Assembly: GCA_013306675.1 (NCBI GenBank)
Contig: JABLUY010000249.1
Location: 1 to 54,119, forward strand
Direction of reading: 5' to 3'
Length of the DNA: 54,119 nucleotides
From: Thraustochytrium sp. TN22
Lineage: Eukaryota > Sar > Bigyra > Thraustochytrida > Thraustochytriidae
Below the pieces are notes generated by a model. That model was not told the DNA's origin, made no database searches, and saw only the letters and a list, made by a program, of their open reading frames with translations. Below, in pieces: positions 18,429 through 28,938 of the stretch. Numbering within the stretch: the first letter of the stretch is position 1; each line of letters starts with the position of its first letter. The position numbers were made by a program, and so were the translations under genes.

Positions 18429-19598
18429 CGCGCGGCGGCTGCCTCTCCTCCCGCTCTCGCCTTCGCTTTCGCCTTTGCTTTCGCTTTTGCTTTCGCTTTG
18501 CTCTCGCGCTCCAAGTCGTGGTGAACAGCGCCGCGTCCCAAACCTTTCGGACGCCCGGTCGCCGCGGCGCGTGCGTCGCGCTAGATTCGGCCGTCCGCGA
18601 CCGTCGCGCCTCGTCGCCGACCGTCCGCGACCGTCCGCGACCGTCGCGGCCGTGGCCGCCCGCCGCGGCCCGTCCGCGACCGTCGCGCGCCGTCGCCGAC
18701 CGTCCGCGACGCCGCCCCGTCCCTGGAGTTGCTATCCTGGATAGGCCACTGGCCGGCCGCGCATGCACATGGACATTGCACTTGCGCGCGCTCGCTCGCT
18801 CGCTCGACCTCGCTCGGGGCGCGCGCGCGCTCGGCGGGCGGGCGGCAGACCGGGACGCGGCCTCGGCGGCGGCGGCGGCGCGCGCGCGGCTGCGGAGGCT
18901 GCGGAGGCTGCGGAGGCTGCGGAGGCTGCGGCGGCCGTGCACAGCGTCGCGCTGCGCGGTGGCGGGGCAGGGCTGGGCTGGGCTGGGCTGGGCGACGATT
19001 TGAAATTCTGCACAAAACCAAAGCACTGCGCAGAGCGCGGCGCGCGGAGCGGAGCGGAGCGGAGCGGAGCGTCGGAGCGCGCGCGCGAGAGAGAGGGCGG
19101 CGGCGACTCCGGCGAGGGCAGGACGCGCTGCGACGACTTCGAGGGCGAGCTGCAGAGGCAGCGTGTGGCGCGGCGCGTGGCGATCGACGCGAAGCGGCGC
19201 CCGGTTCGCCGAGCGCGCTGCCCCTTGAAGTTTAGGGCACAAGGCACGGCGGGCGGCGGCGCAGGTGCAGGGCAGGCAGGCCCAAAGCCTGGGAAGGAGC
19301 GCTCTAACAGGTCAGCAGTGGATCGGTCGTGGCTGCGGCTGCGGCTGCGGCTGCGTATCTCCGTCGCGCTCTCTAGACTAGCTACCAGACAGCTACTACC
19401 TAGCTCGCTCAAGCTCAAGCTCGCTCAAGCTCGCTTGAGCTCGCACAAGCACTTGCTCGAGAGGCAGCAGTCACTGCACCACACGCTCGCGCTCGTGCTA
19501 GCCGGCGACATCGTCTTGCAGCCGCCGCTGGAGGTGGTCCTGGTGCCTGCCTGCGGCAGGCGACAGACTGGGCGTGCCACACGGCGTCGTCAACGAGG
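18429..19598. other. divergent intergenic region between JmjC and PH genes
   Basis: About 1.17 kb shared by two divergent starts, full of simple repeats: GCTTTC-type (18463-18500), the CCGTCCGCGACCGTCGC minisatellite, GCGGAG (18893-18935), GGGCT (18968-18990), GGAGC (19048-19070) and AGCTCGCTCA (19399-19445). No supported gene. Confidence 0.6.
18589..18715. repeat. CCGTCCGCGACCGTCGC minisatellite
   Basis: Irregular tandem copies of a CG-rich unit about 160-290 bases upstream of the JmjC ATG. The repeated TCGCGA/CCGCGA steps are unusually dense in CpG. Confidence 0.75.
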
Positions 19599-20792
19599 AT
19601 GGGGTGGTTCGCGTCGAAGCGCGACTCGCTGCGGCGGAGCTTGACGAGCCGCGGCAGCAGCAGCAACGCGACGCACGAACACGAGGAGGCGGCCGAGACC
19701 GACAGTGACACGCAGCGGTCGCAGTCGCAGGCAGCGCAGAGCTCGCGCGGGACCGGGTCGCCATGGATCCCGCGGGCCACGCGCACGCCCGGCAAGGCGT
19801 CCAAGGCGCGACGGAAAGCACAGGATCCGGCCACGATGGAGCTGGACGCGATCGAGTCGATGCAGGGCACGGTGGACAACTTCTTGCTGCAAGTGGCGCA
19901 GAGCGGCATGCTCTCGCAGAACCCGTACCTGTTCTCGCAGCGCAAGTTGGCGCCGCGCGTGTACAAGAAGGGCAAGCTGGAGAAGCAGGGCCAGGTCTTC
20001 AAGACGTGGCATACGCGGTACTTTGTGCTCACCTCGCGCGGCCTCTCGTACTATGTGAACAAGCGCAAGTTCCAGGACCTGGAGCAGCCGCTGGGTGTCA
20101 TCCCCTTCCGCGATGTGCTGCTGGAGAACGAGCGCGTGGTGAACTCGGTTTCGGACGCCATGGCGCGCGTGCTGAGCGCCGGCCGCAGGAAAAACCTGTT
20201 TTGCGTGATGCTCCAAGCGCGGCTCTTCCTCATGTCGGCGCGTTCTGACCAGGACCGCGACGAGTGGATGGAGGCCATTGCGCGCGCCTACGAGCGTCAT
20301 TTGAGCAAGACCTTCAACGCGCAGAAGCGCGTGGCGCAGCACGAGGCAGAGCTGCGCAAGTCGCGAGTGCCGCCCGCCTTCGAGGAGATGCGTTTGGACG
20401 ATCCCGATGAGCAGGTGGATGATGATGCGGCGGCTGCCGCGGACCTCCCGGAGCTGGAGACCGAGTTCGATGCAGGCGCCGATGCAGGCGCCGAAGTAGT
20501 CGAGGTTCTGGATGTATCCCGTGCTGCTAGCGTCCGGCGCAGCGTGCAGCGCGCGCTCCCGCCTCCGCCGGTAGAATGGGCACAGAACCTGTTTTCGGAC
20601 TGCGCCAAGCTCTCGGAGCTGGACGACATCCTCGAGGTGCAGGTGCAGAAGCTGGCCGAGGAGCTGCTGCTGCGCCGCACCATGATGGCGTGGCGCTGCT
20701 TCAAGGAGTTCAGCCGTGCGCGCAAGCAGCGCAAGCAGCACGGCGCGGCGTCGACAGCAGAGGCCGTTGACGCCGCGGAGGCGAAGGCGTGA
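19599..20792 (+). CDS. PH-domain protein
   Basis: A 397-residue protein from ATG (MGWFASKRDSLRR). The N-terminal 90 residues are Ser/Gln/basic and disordered. A pleckstrin-homology domain spans about 122-233: YKKGKLEKQGQVFKTWHTRYFVLTSR at its start, KNLFCVMLQARLFLMSARS in the middle, and the invariant Trp in DQDRDEWMEAIARAYERH at the final helix. The basic KxGxxxKxWxxR strand is the usual phosphoinositide-binding element. The C-terminal part has an acidic patch and a basic helix near 360-385 (LLLRRTMMAWRCFKEFSRARKQRK) that could be a degenerate calmodulin or IQ-like site. It is likely a lipid-membrane adaptor with no catalytic domain. It is convergent with the phosphatase gene, 155 bases away. 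Confidence 0.88.
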   Translation: MGWFASKRDSLRRSLTSRGSSSNATHEHEEAAETDSDTQRSQSQAAQSSRGTGSPWIPRATRTPGKASKARRKAQDPATMELDAIESMQGTVDNFLLQVAQSGMLSQNPYLFSQRKLAPRVYKKGKLEKQGQVFKTWHTRYFVLTSRGLSYYVNKRKFQDLEQPLGVIPFRDVLLENERVVNSVSDAMARVLSAGRRKNLFCVMLQARLFLMSARSDQDRDEWMEAIARAYERHLSKTFNAQKRVAQHEAELRKSRVPPAFEEMRLDDPDEQVDDDAAAAADLPELETEFDAGADAGAEVVEVLDVSRAASVRRSVQRALPPPPVEWAQNLFSDCAKLSELDDILEVQVQKLAEELLLRRTMMAWRCFKEFSRARKQRKQHGAASTAEAVDAAEAKA

Positions 20793-20947
20793 ACTTGAAG
20801 CTCTGATGTATTTGTATGTGTCAAATGTGTGCGTGTCTGTATGTTTTTTGTTTTATTTCTGTTGAGCACAATGTGCGCCTCCCTTGCCAAGTGCTTTGCA
20901 TAACGTCTTAGTTTTACATTTTCCTGTCTGATCGCTGTCTGATCGGA

Positions 20948-22270
20948 TCAAACAGCGGCTTGCGCCAGGTCTTGGTCGTCGTCGGAGCAGAGGCGAACCC
21001 GCACGCCATCGCGCGAAACACGGACGCGGGCGTAGGCGGCCTGTTTGTCGGCAAAAAGAATATCGGCGCCCGTTCGGGACATGCCTTGTGACGAGGCAAG
21101 CACGGCGCCATTGGTCTTACCGGCCGAGCCGACGCCAACTTGCAGCAGCGAGGCGTCCGCTTCTTCGACAGCGCCCTTCACGCGAAGAAGCTGCGACACA
21201 TGGTCGTGGCCGTGAAAGTGCGCCGCGACGCCGCAGCGCAGCAGCACAGGCAGCACGCGCTTGCGCATGAGCCTGGTGAGGTTGTCGGCTCCATAGTAGA
21301 GCCCAGCGGAGTGAAAGAAGTGGTGCGCGGCGGTGAGCACGATGAGAGGGCGGCCGCCCGTGGCGGCCGGCGCGCAGACCGCGGCCTCGAGCCAGCGCAG
21401 GTGGTCGTCGATCTCAGGCGAAGCCGGCGTGTCGTAGGCGCCCGAGTCGGCCTCGGGGCTGACTCGCACGAGTGCCTGCGAGTCAAAGACCACGAGGCGC
21501 AGGTCAAAGTCGGCGGCGCGCACGACGACGGTGTAGTTGGTGCTAGGCATGCACCAGCGGCGATTCTCCTCGTGAAAGGTGCGATCGACTTGCGCGTCGA
21601 TGCCCGCGCCACGTGACTTGTGCTCCGGGTCGATGAGGTTGCCGTAGTAGTCGTGGTTGCCAAGCATGCTGTACCAGGGCACGACGCGGCGCGTGTGAAA
21701 GACGCTCTCGAATGACGTCTGCCAGCGCGGGTCGCTCACGTCGTTGATGCCATACTGGTAGAAGTTGTCCCCGACGTTGAGAACGAAAACGGCGCGCCCG
21801 CTCTCGACGCGCGCGTTGACGCGAGCCGCGAGCGCGCGCAGCTCCTGCACGTCCCAGTCGTCGCGCGCACCGTCGTCGTGCGCCGGTTCCGTGTCGAGCC
21901 CCCAGTCGCCGAGCGCCACAAAGTCGACGGCGTCCAGGTCGTCGGCTGGCAGCGGCCAGGGGTCGCGGCCTCGCGCCGGCGCGCACGGCACGCGACGCAG
22001 CTGCGCCTCGAGCGCCGGCGCTGCGGCTCGCACGTCCACTGACAGAGAAGCCTCCGGCGCCGCTTGCGCCTCCGCCGGCGCGCTGCGCATCACCGCGGCC
22101 AGCCACGAAACGCAGGCGACCGTGGCCACGGCCGCCGTCGCCGCCAGGCAACACGCCGCCGCCAGCATCCTGCGCGGCCGCGGGCCCCGCCCGCCGCCCG
22201 CATAGTGCGCGCCCAGCGCCAGCGGGCCCGCTGGCGCCGCGGCGCTCTGTTGCGCCACGGGCTGGTACAT
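20948..22270 (-). CDS. membrane-anchored purple acid (tartrate-resistant type) phosphatase
   Basis: A 440-residue metallophosphatase. A hydrophobic segment at about 36-60 (AAACCLAATAAVATVACVSWLAAV) acts as a signal anchor, so the catalytic part should face the secretory lumen or outside. The five metal-ligand blocks of purple acid phosphatases are all present: FVALGDWG (about 116), GDNFYQYG (about 168), GNHDYYGN (about 203), AAHHFFHSAG (about 311) and HGHDH (about 350). The small size and the block spacing match the animal TRAP/ACP5 subfamily rather than the large plant enzymes. The expected activity is hydrolysis of phosphate monoesters at acid pH with a dinuclear Fe-metal centre. It is divergent from RAD51B. 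Confidence 0.92.
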   Translation of the reverse strand: MYQPVAQQSAAAPAGPLALGAHYAGGGRGPRPRRMLAAACCLAATAAVATVACVSWLAAVMRSAPAEAQAAPEASLSVDVRAAAPALEAQLRRVPCAPARGRDPWPLPADDLDAVDFVALGDWGLDTEPAHDDGARDDWDVQELRALAARVNARVESGRAVFVLNVGDNFYQYGINDVSDPRWQTSFESVFHTRRVVPWYSMLGNHDYYGNLIDPEHKSRGAGIDAQVDRTFHEENRRWCMPSTNYTVVVRAADFDLRLVVFDSQALVRVSPEADSGAYDTPASPEIDDHLRWLEAAVCAPAATGGRPLIVLTAAHHFFHSAGLYYGADNLTRLMRKRVLPVLLRCGVAAHFHGHDHVSQLLRVKGAVEEADASLLQVGVGSAGKTNGAVLASSQGMSRTGADILFADKQAAYARVRVSRDGVRVRLCSDDDQDLAQAAV

Positions 22271-22791
22271 GGCGGCGTTTCGCTTCTGTGATCACGGCGG
22301 CGGAGAGCAGCCAGAGGGGGGGCAGCAAGTCGATCAAGAAGAGCAACTTGAGCAAGTCATAGATCAACTTCTTACCTGAGATCACGCAGACCAAGGAGGG
22401 CAAGAAGACCAACCAAGTGGAGAGCACGCAGAGCAAGTAGAGAGCAAGCAGAGCAAGTAGAGAGCAAGCAGAGCATGCAGAGCAAGCAGCACCGGAAGAA
22501 GAGCATGATCCTACCTTTACTGTAAGGGCGGTGTCGAGCGGCGTAGCGCGCTGCGTCGCAGCAGGTGCAGCAGCAGCGGCGGCGGCGCCGGCGGCAGCGG
22601 CAGCAGCACCTCTAAGCTGTAGCTACAGCAGGCCTGAGTGTGAGTAAATGGAGAACGGGACGCCGTCCGTCTCCGCTGAAGGTCGGTGGTTAGGTAGGCT
22701 GGTAAGCTGCATCAGTGCTCTCGCAGCGAGAGACAGACCTCGCTCGTTCCGCGGCGCGCAGCGTGCGCGTGCGCAGGGCGGCGTCGCGGGC
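22271..22791. other. divergent intergenic region between phosphatase and RAD51B
   Basis: It contains AGAGCAAGCAGAGCAAGTAG repeats at about 22430-22490 and a GCAGCGGCGGC run at about 22565-22610. An ATG at 22648 is in frame with RAD51B, but the 48 codons between it and 22792 use codons rare in this window (TTA, GTA, AGT), so I treat them as leader. Confidence 0.55.
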
Positions 22792-24051
22792 ATGGGCGGC
22801 GAGGCGCGGCTGCTAGAGGGCGTGGCCCGAAGGCTGGCCCAGGAAGATGCTGCGCTGGCAGCGCGCATAGGCGAGCTTGGCGCTGCGCTCGACGCAGAGG
22901 CTGCTGTGCGGCGCGAACGACGGCGAGAGGCGGGCGCGCAGGTGGGCGAGAAGGCAGCGCAGGCCAGCGTGCTGGACGCGTTGCAACTGTCCGAGGTGCA
23001 GGTGGCCACGCTGCTCAATGTGGGCTGGGCCGAGGCGAGGGAGGTGCTTCGCACCGTGGCGACCGCCTGCGTGCCACGCGTGGCGGCTGCCGCGGCCATG
23101 CGGGAGGCGGCGGCTGCCGCGCTCGAGACGCCGCTGGGCCTCGTGCGCCTGCGCCCGGGCCACCTCGTGGAGGTGGTGGGCCGCGCCGGCGTGGGCAAGA
23201 CGCAGTTCTGCATGACGACTGCCGTGGACACGGCCGCGCGGACCGGACGGCGCGTGGTCTACGTGGACACGGAGAACAAGTTCTCGGCGACGCGCGCCGC
23301 CGAGATTATCCGCGCGCGGCTGGCCGGCGGCGGCGGCGTCAGCATCAGCGGCGTCAGCGGCGTCAGCGGCGAGGCCTCAGAGGATGCTGTGGCAGCGCTG
23401 GCCGCGAAGCTCACCGTGTATCGTCCGCGCAGCGCAGCTCAGCTCGAGCGCCAGCTCGATGCGGTTGAGACGCTCGTGGCGGAGGAGGACGTGGCGCTCG
23501 TGCTGGTGGACTCGGTGGCCGGGGTGGCGGACCGCAGCGGGGACCGTCCGGCCGTGCGGGCGGCGCAGGCGCTCGCGCGCTTAGCTGCACGCCTCAAGTT
23601 GCTGGGCGAGTCCTGCGGCGTGGCTGTCCTCGTGACGAACCAGGTGACGGGCGCGGGCGGGTCTGGCGGGCAGCAGCACCAGCAGCACCAGCACCAGCAC
23701 CAGCAGCACCAGCAGCACCAGCACCAGCACCAGATGCTGCGCGCTGCTGGTCACGCGCACCTGACGTCCTCGGACGCTTTTGGCCAAGCGGCGGGGCCTG
23801 ACTTCGCCCTGGAGCAGGCAAGCACGAGCGGTTCGAGCGGCATGGGTGGTCTGGCCGAGGACGGCGGTGAGCCCCGCGTGCAGCTTCTGGCGGCACTCGG
23901 CAACACCTGGGCGCACGCGGTGAACGTGCGCATTAGCATCGAGCTTTTGCGAGACGGACTGCGGCGCGCCACGCTCGTCAAGTCTCCCGGTGATGTTGAG
24001 TCTGCCGAAGATTTTGTCGTCACTGAACGAGGCATCGAGTCACGTCAGTAG
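22792..24051 (+). CDS. RAD51B: RAD51B-like recombinase paralog
   Basis: A 419-residue RecA/RAD51-family ATPase from ATG 22792 (an in-frame ATG at 22648 is the alternative). An N-terminal helical region about 60-100 (VLDALQLSEVQVATLLNVGW) resembles the RAD51 helix-hairpin domain. Walker A is GRAGVGKT (130-137) and Walker B is VALVLVD (234-240). RAD51B-specific segments are KTQFCMTTAV, VYVDTENKFSATRAAEI, the NQVTG loop, LAALGNTWAHAVNVRI (near 367) and a VKSP...EDFVVTERGI tail. These resemble human RAD51B more than RAD51, DMC1, XRCC2 or XRCC3 as I know them. RAD51B works in the BCDX2 complex in homologous recombination. It is odd in carrying a Gln/His repeat at about 294-314, right after the NQVTG loop. 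The last codons are duplicated downstream. Confidence 0.88.
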   Translation: MGGEARLLEGVARRLAQEDAALAARIGELGAALDAEAAVRRERRREAGAQVGEKAAQASVLDALQLSEVQVATLLNVGWAEAREVLRTVATACVPRVAAAAAMREAAAAALETPLGLVRLRPGHLVEVVGRAGVGKTQFCMTTAVDTAARTGRRVVYVDTENKFSATRAAEIIRARLAGGGGVSISGVSGVSGEASEDAVAALAAKLTVYRPRSAAQLERQLDAVETLVAEEDVALVLVDSVAGVADRSGDRPAVRAAQALARLAARLKLLGESCGVAVLVTNQVTGAGGSGGQQHQQHQHQHQQHQQHQHQHQMLRAAGHAHLTSSDAFGQAAGPDFALEQASTSGSSGMGGLAEDGGEPRVQLLAALGNTWAHAVNVRISIELLRDGLRRATLVKSPGDVESAEDFVVTERGIESRQ

Positions 24052-24127
24052 CAGGCAAGCGCCGCGAGCCGGTCGTCACTGAACGAGGCATCGAGTCACG
24101 TCAGTAGCAGGCGAGCGCCGCGAGCCG
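24016..24127. repeat. 56-base tandem duplication over the RAD51B stop codon
   Basis: The 56 bases at 24016-24071 contain the last 11 codons and the TAG. They are repeated at 24072-24127 with a single A/G difference. The second copy lies after the stop, so the protein is not changed. Confidence 0.9.
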
Positions 24128-27100
24128 GCTCACCTTGTACCACACAAATTAAAGAACGAAAGAAAACGACCAAGGTGTTGTGAAGCGCAGCTCGAGCTGG
24201 TTCGGCATGCTCACGGCAGGTAAAACGCCAGCAGCATCGACCTGAACTCGGTGCTCGCGCGGGGCCTCTCCTATGTCCTCTTCGGCTCCATTGCAAGCAC
24301 GCGCCCAGAGCTTCGACCCCCCCTATTCCCCCCCCCTTCTCTGACAGCCGGCAGCACGCCAACTTGTAGTGGCAGAAGAGAGCCATTGGGCCGCGTGGCC
24401 CAACGACGGCTAGGCCTTTCACCCTTGCAGTGGTAGCGCAGTGGCTGTCGTCTCCTTGCTGCCGCCAATCATGTCCGCGATCGCAAGCGCACTCCCAAGC
24501 AAGTCCCTGGAAACCCGTGGCCGGTGGCGATCATAACAGGCCCACCAGAGCCTCCAGGCGCCTCCAGTCAGCGGCTGTCAGCCGCCAGGCATTCCGAGGC
24601 CTCCGCCGCGAACCAAGGCCCTTCTCAAGGTCTTGCCGGCCGCTTGTAGGCAGCTACGAAATGAGGCTCCCAAGGATTCCGTTGCATCTCGTTGCCAACC
24701 AGTCCTTCATCCGCACATGGTGATGGCGGCCGGGCGCCTTCCTCACAACACCTCGCTGCCTCGTCTTCAATTTGCATCGCCGACTGTGCGCTCGCTCGCC
24801 GCGCCACCGCGGAACCGGGCGCGATGACAGCTGAGTGGGCTGCCCTGCCAGTGGCACTGCAGGCCCTCCCTTGCCAGTGCGGCAGCTCCGACTCGGAGTC
24901 GTCTCCCCGGTCGCCTTTGCAAACGCTAGAACCAGAGCCCTCAAAGTAAGCTGCACGGGGCGCAGCGCGCGGGCAGGCCGACGACCGTACGACGGCCGCG
25001 CTCTGCGCTGCACACTCGCCTCCTGCGCTCAGGCGAGCGAGCTCCCGCCGCGAGCGCCGGGACCGCGCCGAGGTTCGCGACCTGCATTGCCTCCCCGCAC
25101 AACCCAAGTCTGCCTGCCATCTCGAACTCTACCGCTGCCTGCAACTAGTACGCTCGGCCTCGCGCGCGGCGGCAACGGCGGCGGCGGCGCAGGCCCAGCC
25201 GGACCCGGCCCTCCACCGCGCGCGCGAGCGAGGCGGCCGAGCGCGGCGGCCGGGCGTCCGCGGGGGCGTGCTTGACCGTGACGGCGCCTTGCGGTGGCGT
25301 CGTTGGCGCACAGAAGGCCAGCGAGCGCCCGAGAGCAGCGCGCGCGATTCGGCGCGGCAGACCTGCAGACAGCCGAGCGCGGCGCAGCGCAGCGCAGCAA
25401 GGCGCAGCGCAGCCGCCAGCGACTGCCTGCCTTGCGAGGTTGGGCGGTGCGCTGCGCTTGCGGTGTTCGAGTTCTTTTTCTCTCCTCGCGTCATCGACAA
25501 GGTGCGGTGCTGTGCTCAGCCAGGCGGCGTAGTAGCTCTACGTGGCGACGGCGTGGCTACCGCCATCGGCTGGCAGCCACTGGCAGGGTCCAAGGCAGGC
25601 AAAGCCGGGAGCAACTCCGTGCCGGGGCGTGCCGGGCCCTCGCGAGCCTCGCATCCTTTGGATTTTGCTCGGTCCGAATACAGTTGTCCTGTCCTGCACA
25701 TACCGCGCGTCGACGTCGAGACGTCGACCACGACTCGAGAGCAAGAAGGAGCAAGCTGCCCAAAGCGACGCGTCGAGACTGGCACAAGCCTTGCAGTGCC
25801 AGTGGGAGTCTCCCACGCGGCCACGCCCGCCTGGCCGACCAAGTCACTTGACGTGACTCGAGGAGTCGAGGGCCGAGGCCTGCTCCTGTGCCACTGCTCC
25901 AGCCTGCTGGCACTTCGTCAACCCGGGGCTGGGCTGCTCTGCGCACATTCCGGTTTCGTGAGTCGCTCCAGCCAGCACTGCACCGCGGCGCAGGCAGCCT
26001 GCTCTGACAGGAGCAGAGCACCCGTGACCGGCTGTGTGAACCCCTTTCCCGCTGCCTGCCCTGCGGCCCCTGCACATACATACATACTCTGCGCCGCACG
26101 CATCTGCGAGGAGTGCGCCCCTCGGCTCGGTGCAACGTCTTGCCATTGCATCGCATTCCGTACCGCTGCGTCCTGCTCTGGTACGAGCACATCGCTTCCG
26201 GCTGGACGCCCGCGTTGCTCCCAGTCGATTGGGGGCGGCGCTCGCGGCTCGCGTGGCGTCGCTCTTGCACCTGGCTGCCGGCCACTGCACGGCGACGCGG
26301 GCCGCCCCTGGCCGCCCGCCGGGCCCGCCCGCGCTGCCACCCCCCATTGCACCCGGTGCCCTGTCCCTGCAAGCTCGACGCGCGTGCCGCGCGTGCACGC
26401 GCGCCAGCCCACCTTCAAGTTCACCAGCCGCGTTGCCGCGTTGAAGAGCGTCGAGCTGGCTGGCCGCCGCCGCTCGCTCCCCAGGCTGGACTCTGCGGCA
26501 GCCTGAGGGCAGCCAAGTCGCGGCGCGCGCGCGCAGGGCCCCAGCCTGAGCGCGCGGGCGGCGCGGCGACAGCCTGAGGCGCGGCCGGGCGGCGAGAGAG
26601 GGCAGTCAAGGTGCGTCAAGGTGACAAGGGACAAGGTCCAGCCAACAGCCTGAGTTGCGCGCGCAGCCTGGCAGTGCAGTGCAAGCTTGCTACGCAGCAA
26701 GCACGCCGCCCGCCACGTGCACGCGAGCACACGGCCCAGCGCGCCCCAGCACCAGCGCGCAAAAGCGTAGCCGAGGCGGCGCGGCGCCGGCCAGCGGGCG
26801 GGGCAGCTGGCCGCAGGTAGCGAGCGATCGGCGCCAAGCATCGGCAGGCAAGCAAGCAAGCGAAGGCAAGCAAACGCAAGCAAAGGCAAGCGCAAGCAAG
26901 CAGCCCGCGCCCGCGCCAGCGCAAATCAACCTCGACTCCTCGAGGAGTAGCCGCGGCCGCGACGCGCTCGCGCACGCGCACACCGACGCTCCCCTCGGCT
27001 ACCGGGCGCGCGCGCGCGCGCGGCGACGGCACGCGGTGCAGGCAGCACTGCACGCTGCCAAGGACAAGGACAAGGACGCCGCCGTGCAAGGGCGCGCTGG

Positions 27101-27543
27101 AAGCGTGGCGTAGCACCTCGTCGCTCCTCCGCCCCGCTCCGCTCCGCTCCGCTCCGCTGCGCTCCGCTGCGCTCCGCTGCGCTCCGCTGCGCTGCGCTGC
27201 GCTGCGCTCTGGCATCTCAGCAAGTCCAGCCCGACTCGGCGAGCGACCACGAGCGAGCGGCCTGAGCGAGCGCCGGTCGGAGTCGGAGGCGCGCCTCGCC
27301 TCGCGGCCTCGGCGCGCTCTGCTCGGCGCTCAGCAGAGACCCGGAGAGAGAGAGAGAGAGAGGGTGAGAGAGACAACAGATCGCCAAAAGGGGCAGCGCG
27401 GCGCCCGCGCACGGGCGGCGCAGCGCGGCGCGGCGCGGCGCCTGCAGCGCGGCGCCGGGGCAGCGCGCGCGAGGCGCGCACGCGGGGCGGACGGCAGGCG
27501 GGCGAGCGGCCGCCGGCGCGCGCGCGAGAGAGAGAGCGCCGAG
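24128..27543. other. 3.4 kb without a supported gene
   Basis: Open frames here start at non-ATG codons, overlap one another on both strands, and show no domain, repeat pattern or codon preference like the neighbouring genes. It contains a C-run near 24317-24350, GCAGCGCAGC repeats near 25380-25410, an AAGCAAGC/AAGGCAAGC tract near 26840-26900, a (GC)n run near 27006-27021 and a GA run at 27344-27362. It may hold long leaders, a noncoding RNA or heterochromatin-like spacer. I found no tRNA or rRNA. Confidence 0.5.
27121..27210. repeat. GCTCC/GCTGC pentanucleotide microsatellite
   Basis: A run of GCTCC and GCTGC units, about 90 bases, some 330 bases upstream of the next start codon. Confidence 0.8.
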
Positions 27544-28938
27544 ATGACCGGTGAGCAGGCCGGCCAGCGCGAGCAGGTGCACGAGCGGCAGCAGGAGCTG
27601 CCGCAGCAGCAGGGGGAGGCCAAGAGCGAGGAGGCGCAGCGGGCGCAGCGTGAGCTGCGGCTGGAGATGGGCTCGTTGGAGACACCGGCGATGCAGCCAA
27701 GGCCGAGCGGGAGCGTGAGCAGCGGAAACCTGGCGAGTAGCGTCGGCGGCGCCCCCGCTCTCGAACGGCGGAGAACAAGGTCGCAAGAGTTGCAGCAGCT
27801 GCCGCAGCAGCAGGCGCAGGCGCAGGCGCAGTCGCAAGCGCCCGGCTGGATGGCGCGCCTGTTGAATCTCGCGCGCGGCGCCGGCACGAACGTTGCCGGC
27901 GGCAGCGCCTCCGGCAGTGGCAGCCTCGGAGACGAGGCCGCGGGCGAGGACCCAGCTTCGCACGTGAGCAAAAAGCTCAAGCTGAGCCCAACACCGTCGG
28001 AAGCGGCCGCGCCCATGCTGAGCAGCGTGGACGCCGAGGCCGTTGCGCCCGCCCTGAACTGGCGCATGGCCGCGGGCTCAAAACCCACGTGGCGCCCGCC
28101 CCTCGCGGCCCGCCAGAAGCGCAGGTCCACATACGAGAAGGCACAGCTGTACGAGGCCGTCGAGGAGCACCTGGGCAGCGCGCGTCAGCGCGGCTGCCTG
28201 TTCCTCTGCCTCTTCGCGGTCATCATCTCGTGCGCCATGACGCGCGGCATTTATGACCTCGTGGCAGCGGCCATGAACCGCGCCTATATCGAGCTTCCGC
28301 TCAACGACAACGTAGAGCTCCCTTCGCTCAACCTGTTCGACTACGACCCAGACTACTCGTACCCTATCTTCCCGGAGGACTTCCCGGTCGGCCTCAAGCG
28401 CAAGATCATGCCTCAAATGCCGGACAAGGAGGGCACCGACGCGGGCGTCTGGCGCAACTTCCTCTACACGCTCGAAGTCAACGGGGGCCGGGTCGTGCGC
28501 GAGGCCGTCGACCTGCGCTTCACGCACCCGCTGCAGTCCGAGCTCTCCGGTCACATCGTTTACAACGTGCTCTTTGGTGACAACGGCTCGCGCATCCGCG
28601 AGAAGGTCGAGGGCGACCCGGACTACTTCGCCGAGCGTGTCGTGCTCGTGCGCACGCCCGAGGCGCTCATCGGCAACCAGGGCGAGCGCATCCCGGCTGG
28701 CGCTCTGCTCAACCTCGACGGCCACCACACCAATGAAGTGCTCAAGCACTGCGCCCGCATCCAGCACCCCTCGCTGCGCCACGGCTACATTGGCACCGAG
28801 GAGCACATTTGCGGCAAGGGCTTTCGCACGCTCCAGTCCGTCGTCGTCATCGAGAACATTCACCCGCTTCTCGTCATTGACCTTGCGCTCGAGTCCGGGG
28901 CGCGCTCCGGCCACGGCCTCATCGCCTACGACCAGTAG
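27544..28938 (+). CDS. single-pass membrane protein with conserved-looking C-terminal domain
   Basis: A 464-residue protein from the first ATG of the frame (MTGEQAGQREQ). Residues 1-215 are Gln/Ser/Ala-rich and disordered. A hydrophobic helix at about 218-244 (CLFLCLFAVIISCAMTRGIYDLVAAAM) is followed by about 220 residues with ordered composition: DYDPDYSYPIFPEDF, WRNFLYTLEVNGG, HIVYNVLFGDNGSR, VLVRTPEALIGNQGERIPAGALLNLDGHHTNE and LQSVVVIENIHPLLVIDLAL. The flanking charges do not settle which side the C-terminal domain faces. I do not recognise the domain; beta-rich spacing hints at a lumenal or extracellular fold. Codon use matches its neighbours. Confidence 0.7.
   Translation: MTGEQAGQREQVHERQQELPQQQGEAKSEEAQRAQRELRLEMGSLETPAMQPRPSGSVSSGNLASSVGGAPALERRRTRSQELQQLPQQQAQAQAQSQAPGWMARLLNLARGAGTNVAGGSASGSGSLGDEAAGEDPASHVSKKLKLSPTPSEAAAPMLSSVDAEAVAPALNWRMAAGSKPTWRPPLAARQKRRSTYEKAQLYEAVEEHLGSARQRGCLFLCLFAVIISCAMTRGIYDLVAAAMNRAYIELPLNDNVELPSLNLFDYDPDYSYPIFPEDFPVGLKRKIMPQMPDKEGTDAGVWRNFLYTLEVNGGRVVREAVDLRFTHPLQSELSGHIVYNVLFGDNGSRIREKVEGDPDYFAERVVLVRTPEALIGNQGERIPAGALLNLDGHHTNEVLKHCARIQHPSLRHGYIGTEEHICGKGFRTLQSVVVIENIHPLLVIDLALESGARSGHGLIAYDQ

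Noticed and set aside
24425-24500. A-box-like TAGCGCAGTGG suggesting a tRNA
   Set aside because: No matching B box or acceptor stem lies at the right distance.
25268-26506. 412-residue plus-strand ORF
   Set aside because: It begins at GTG, overlaps equally long minus-strand ORFs, and shows no domain or ordered composition.
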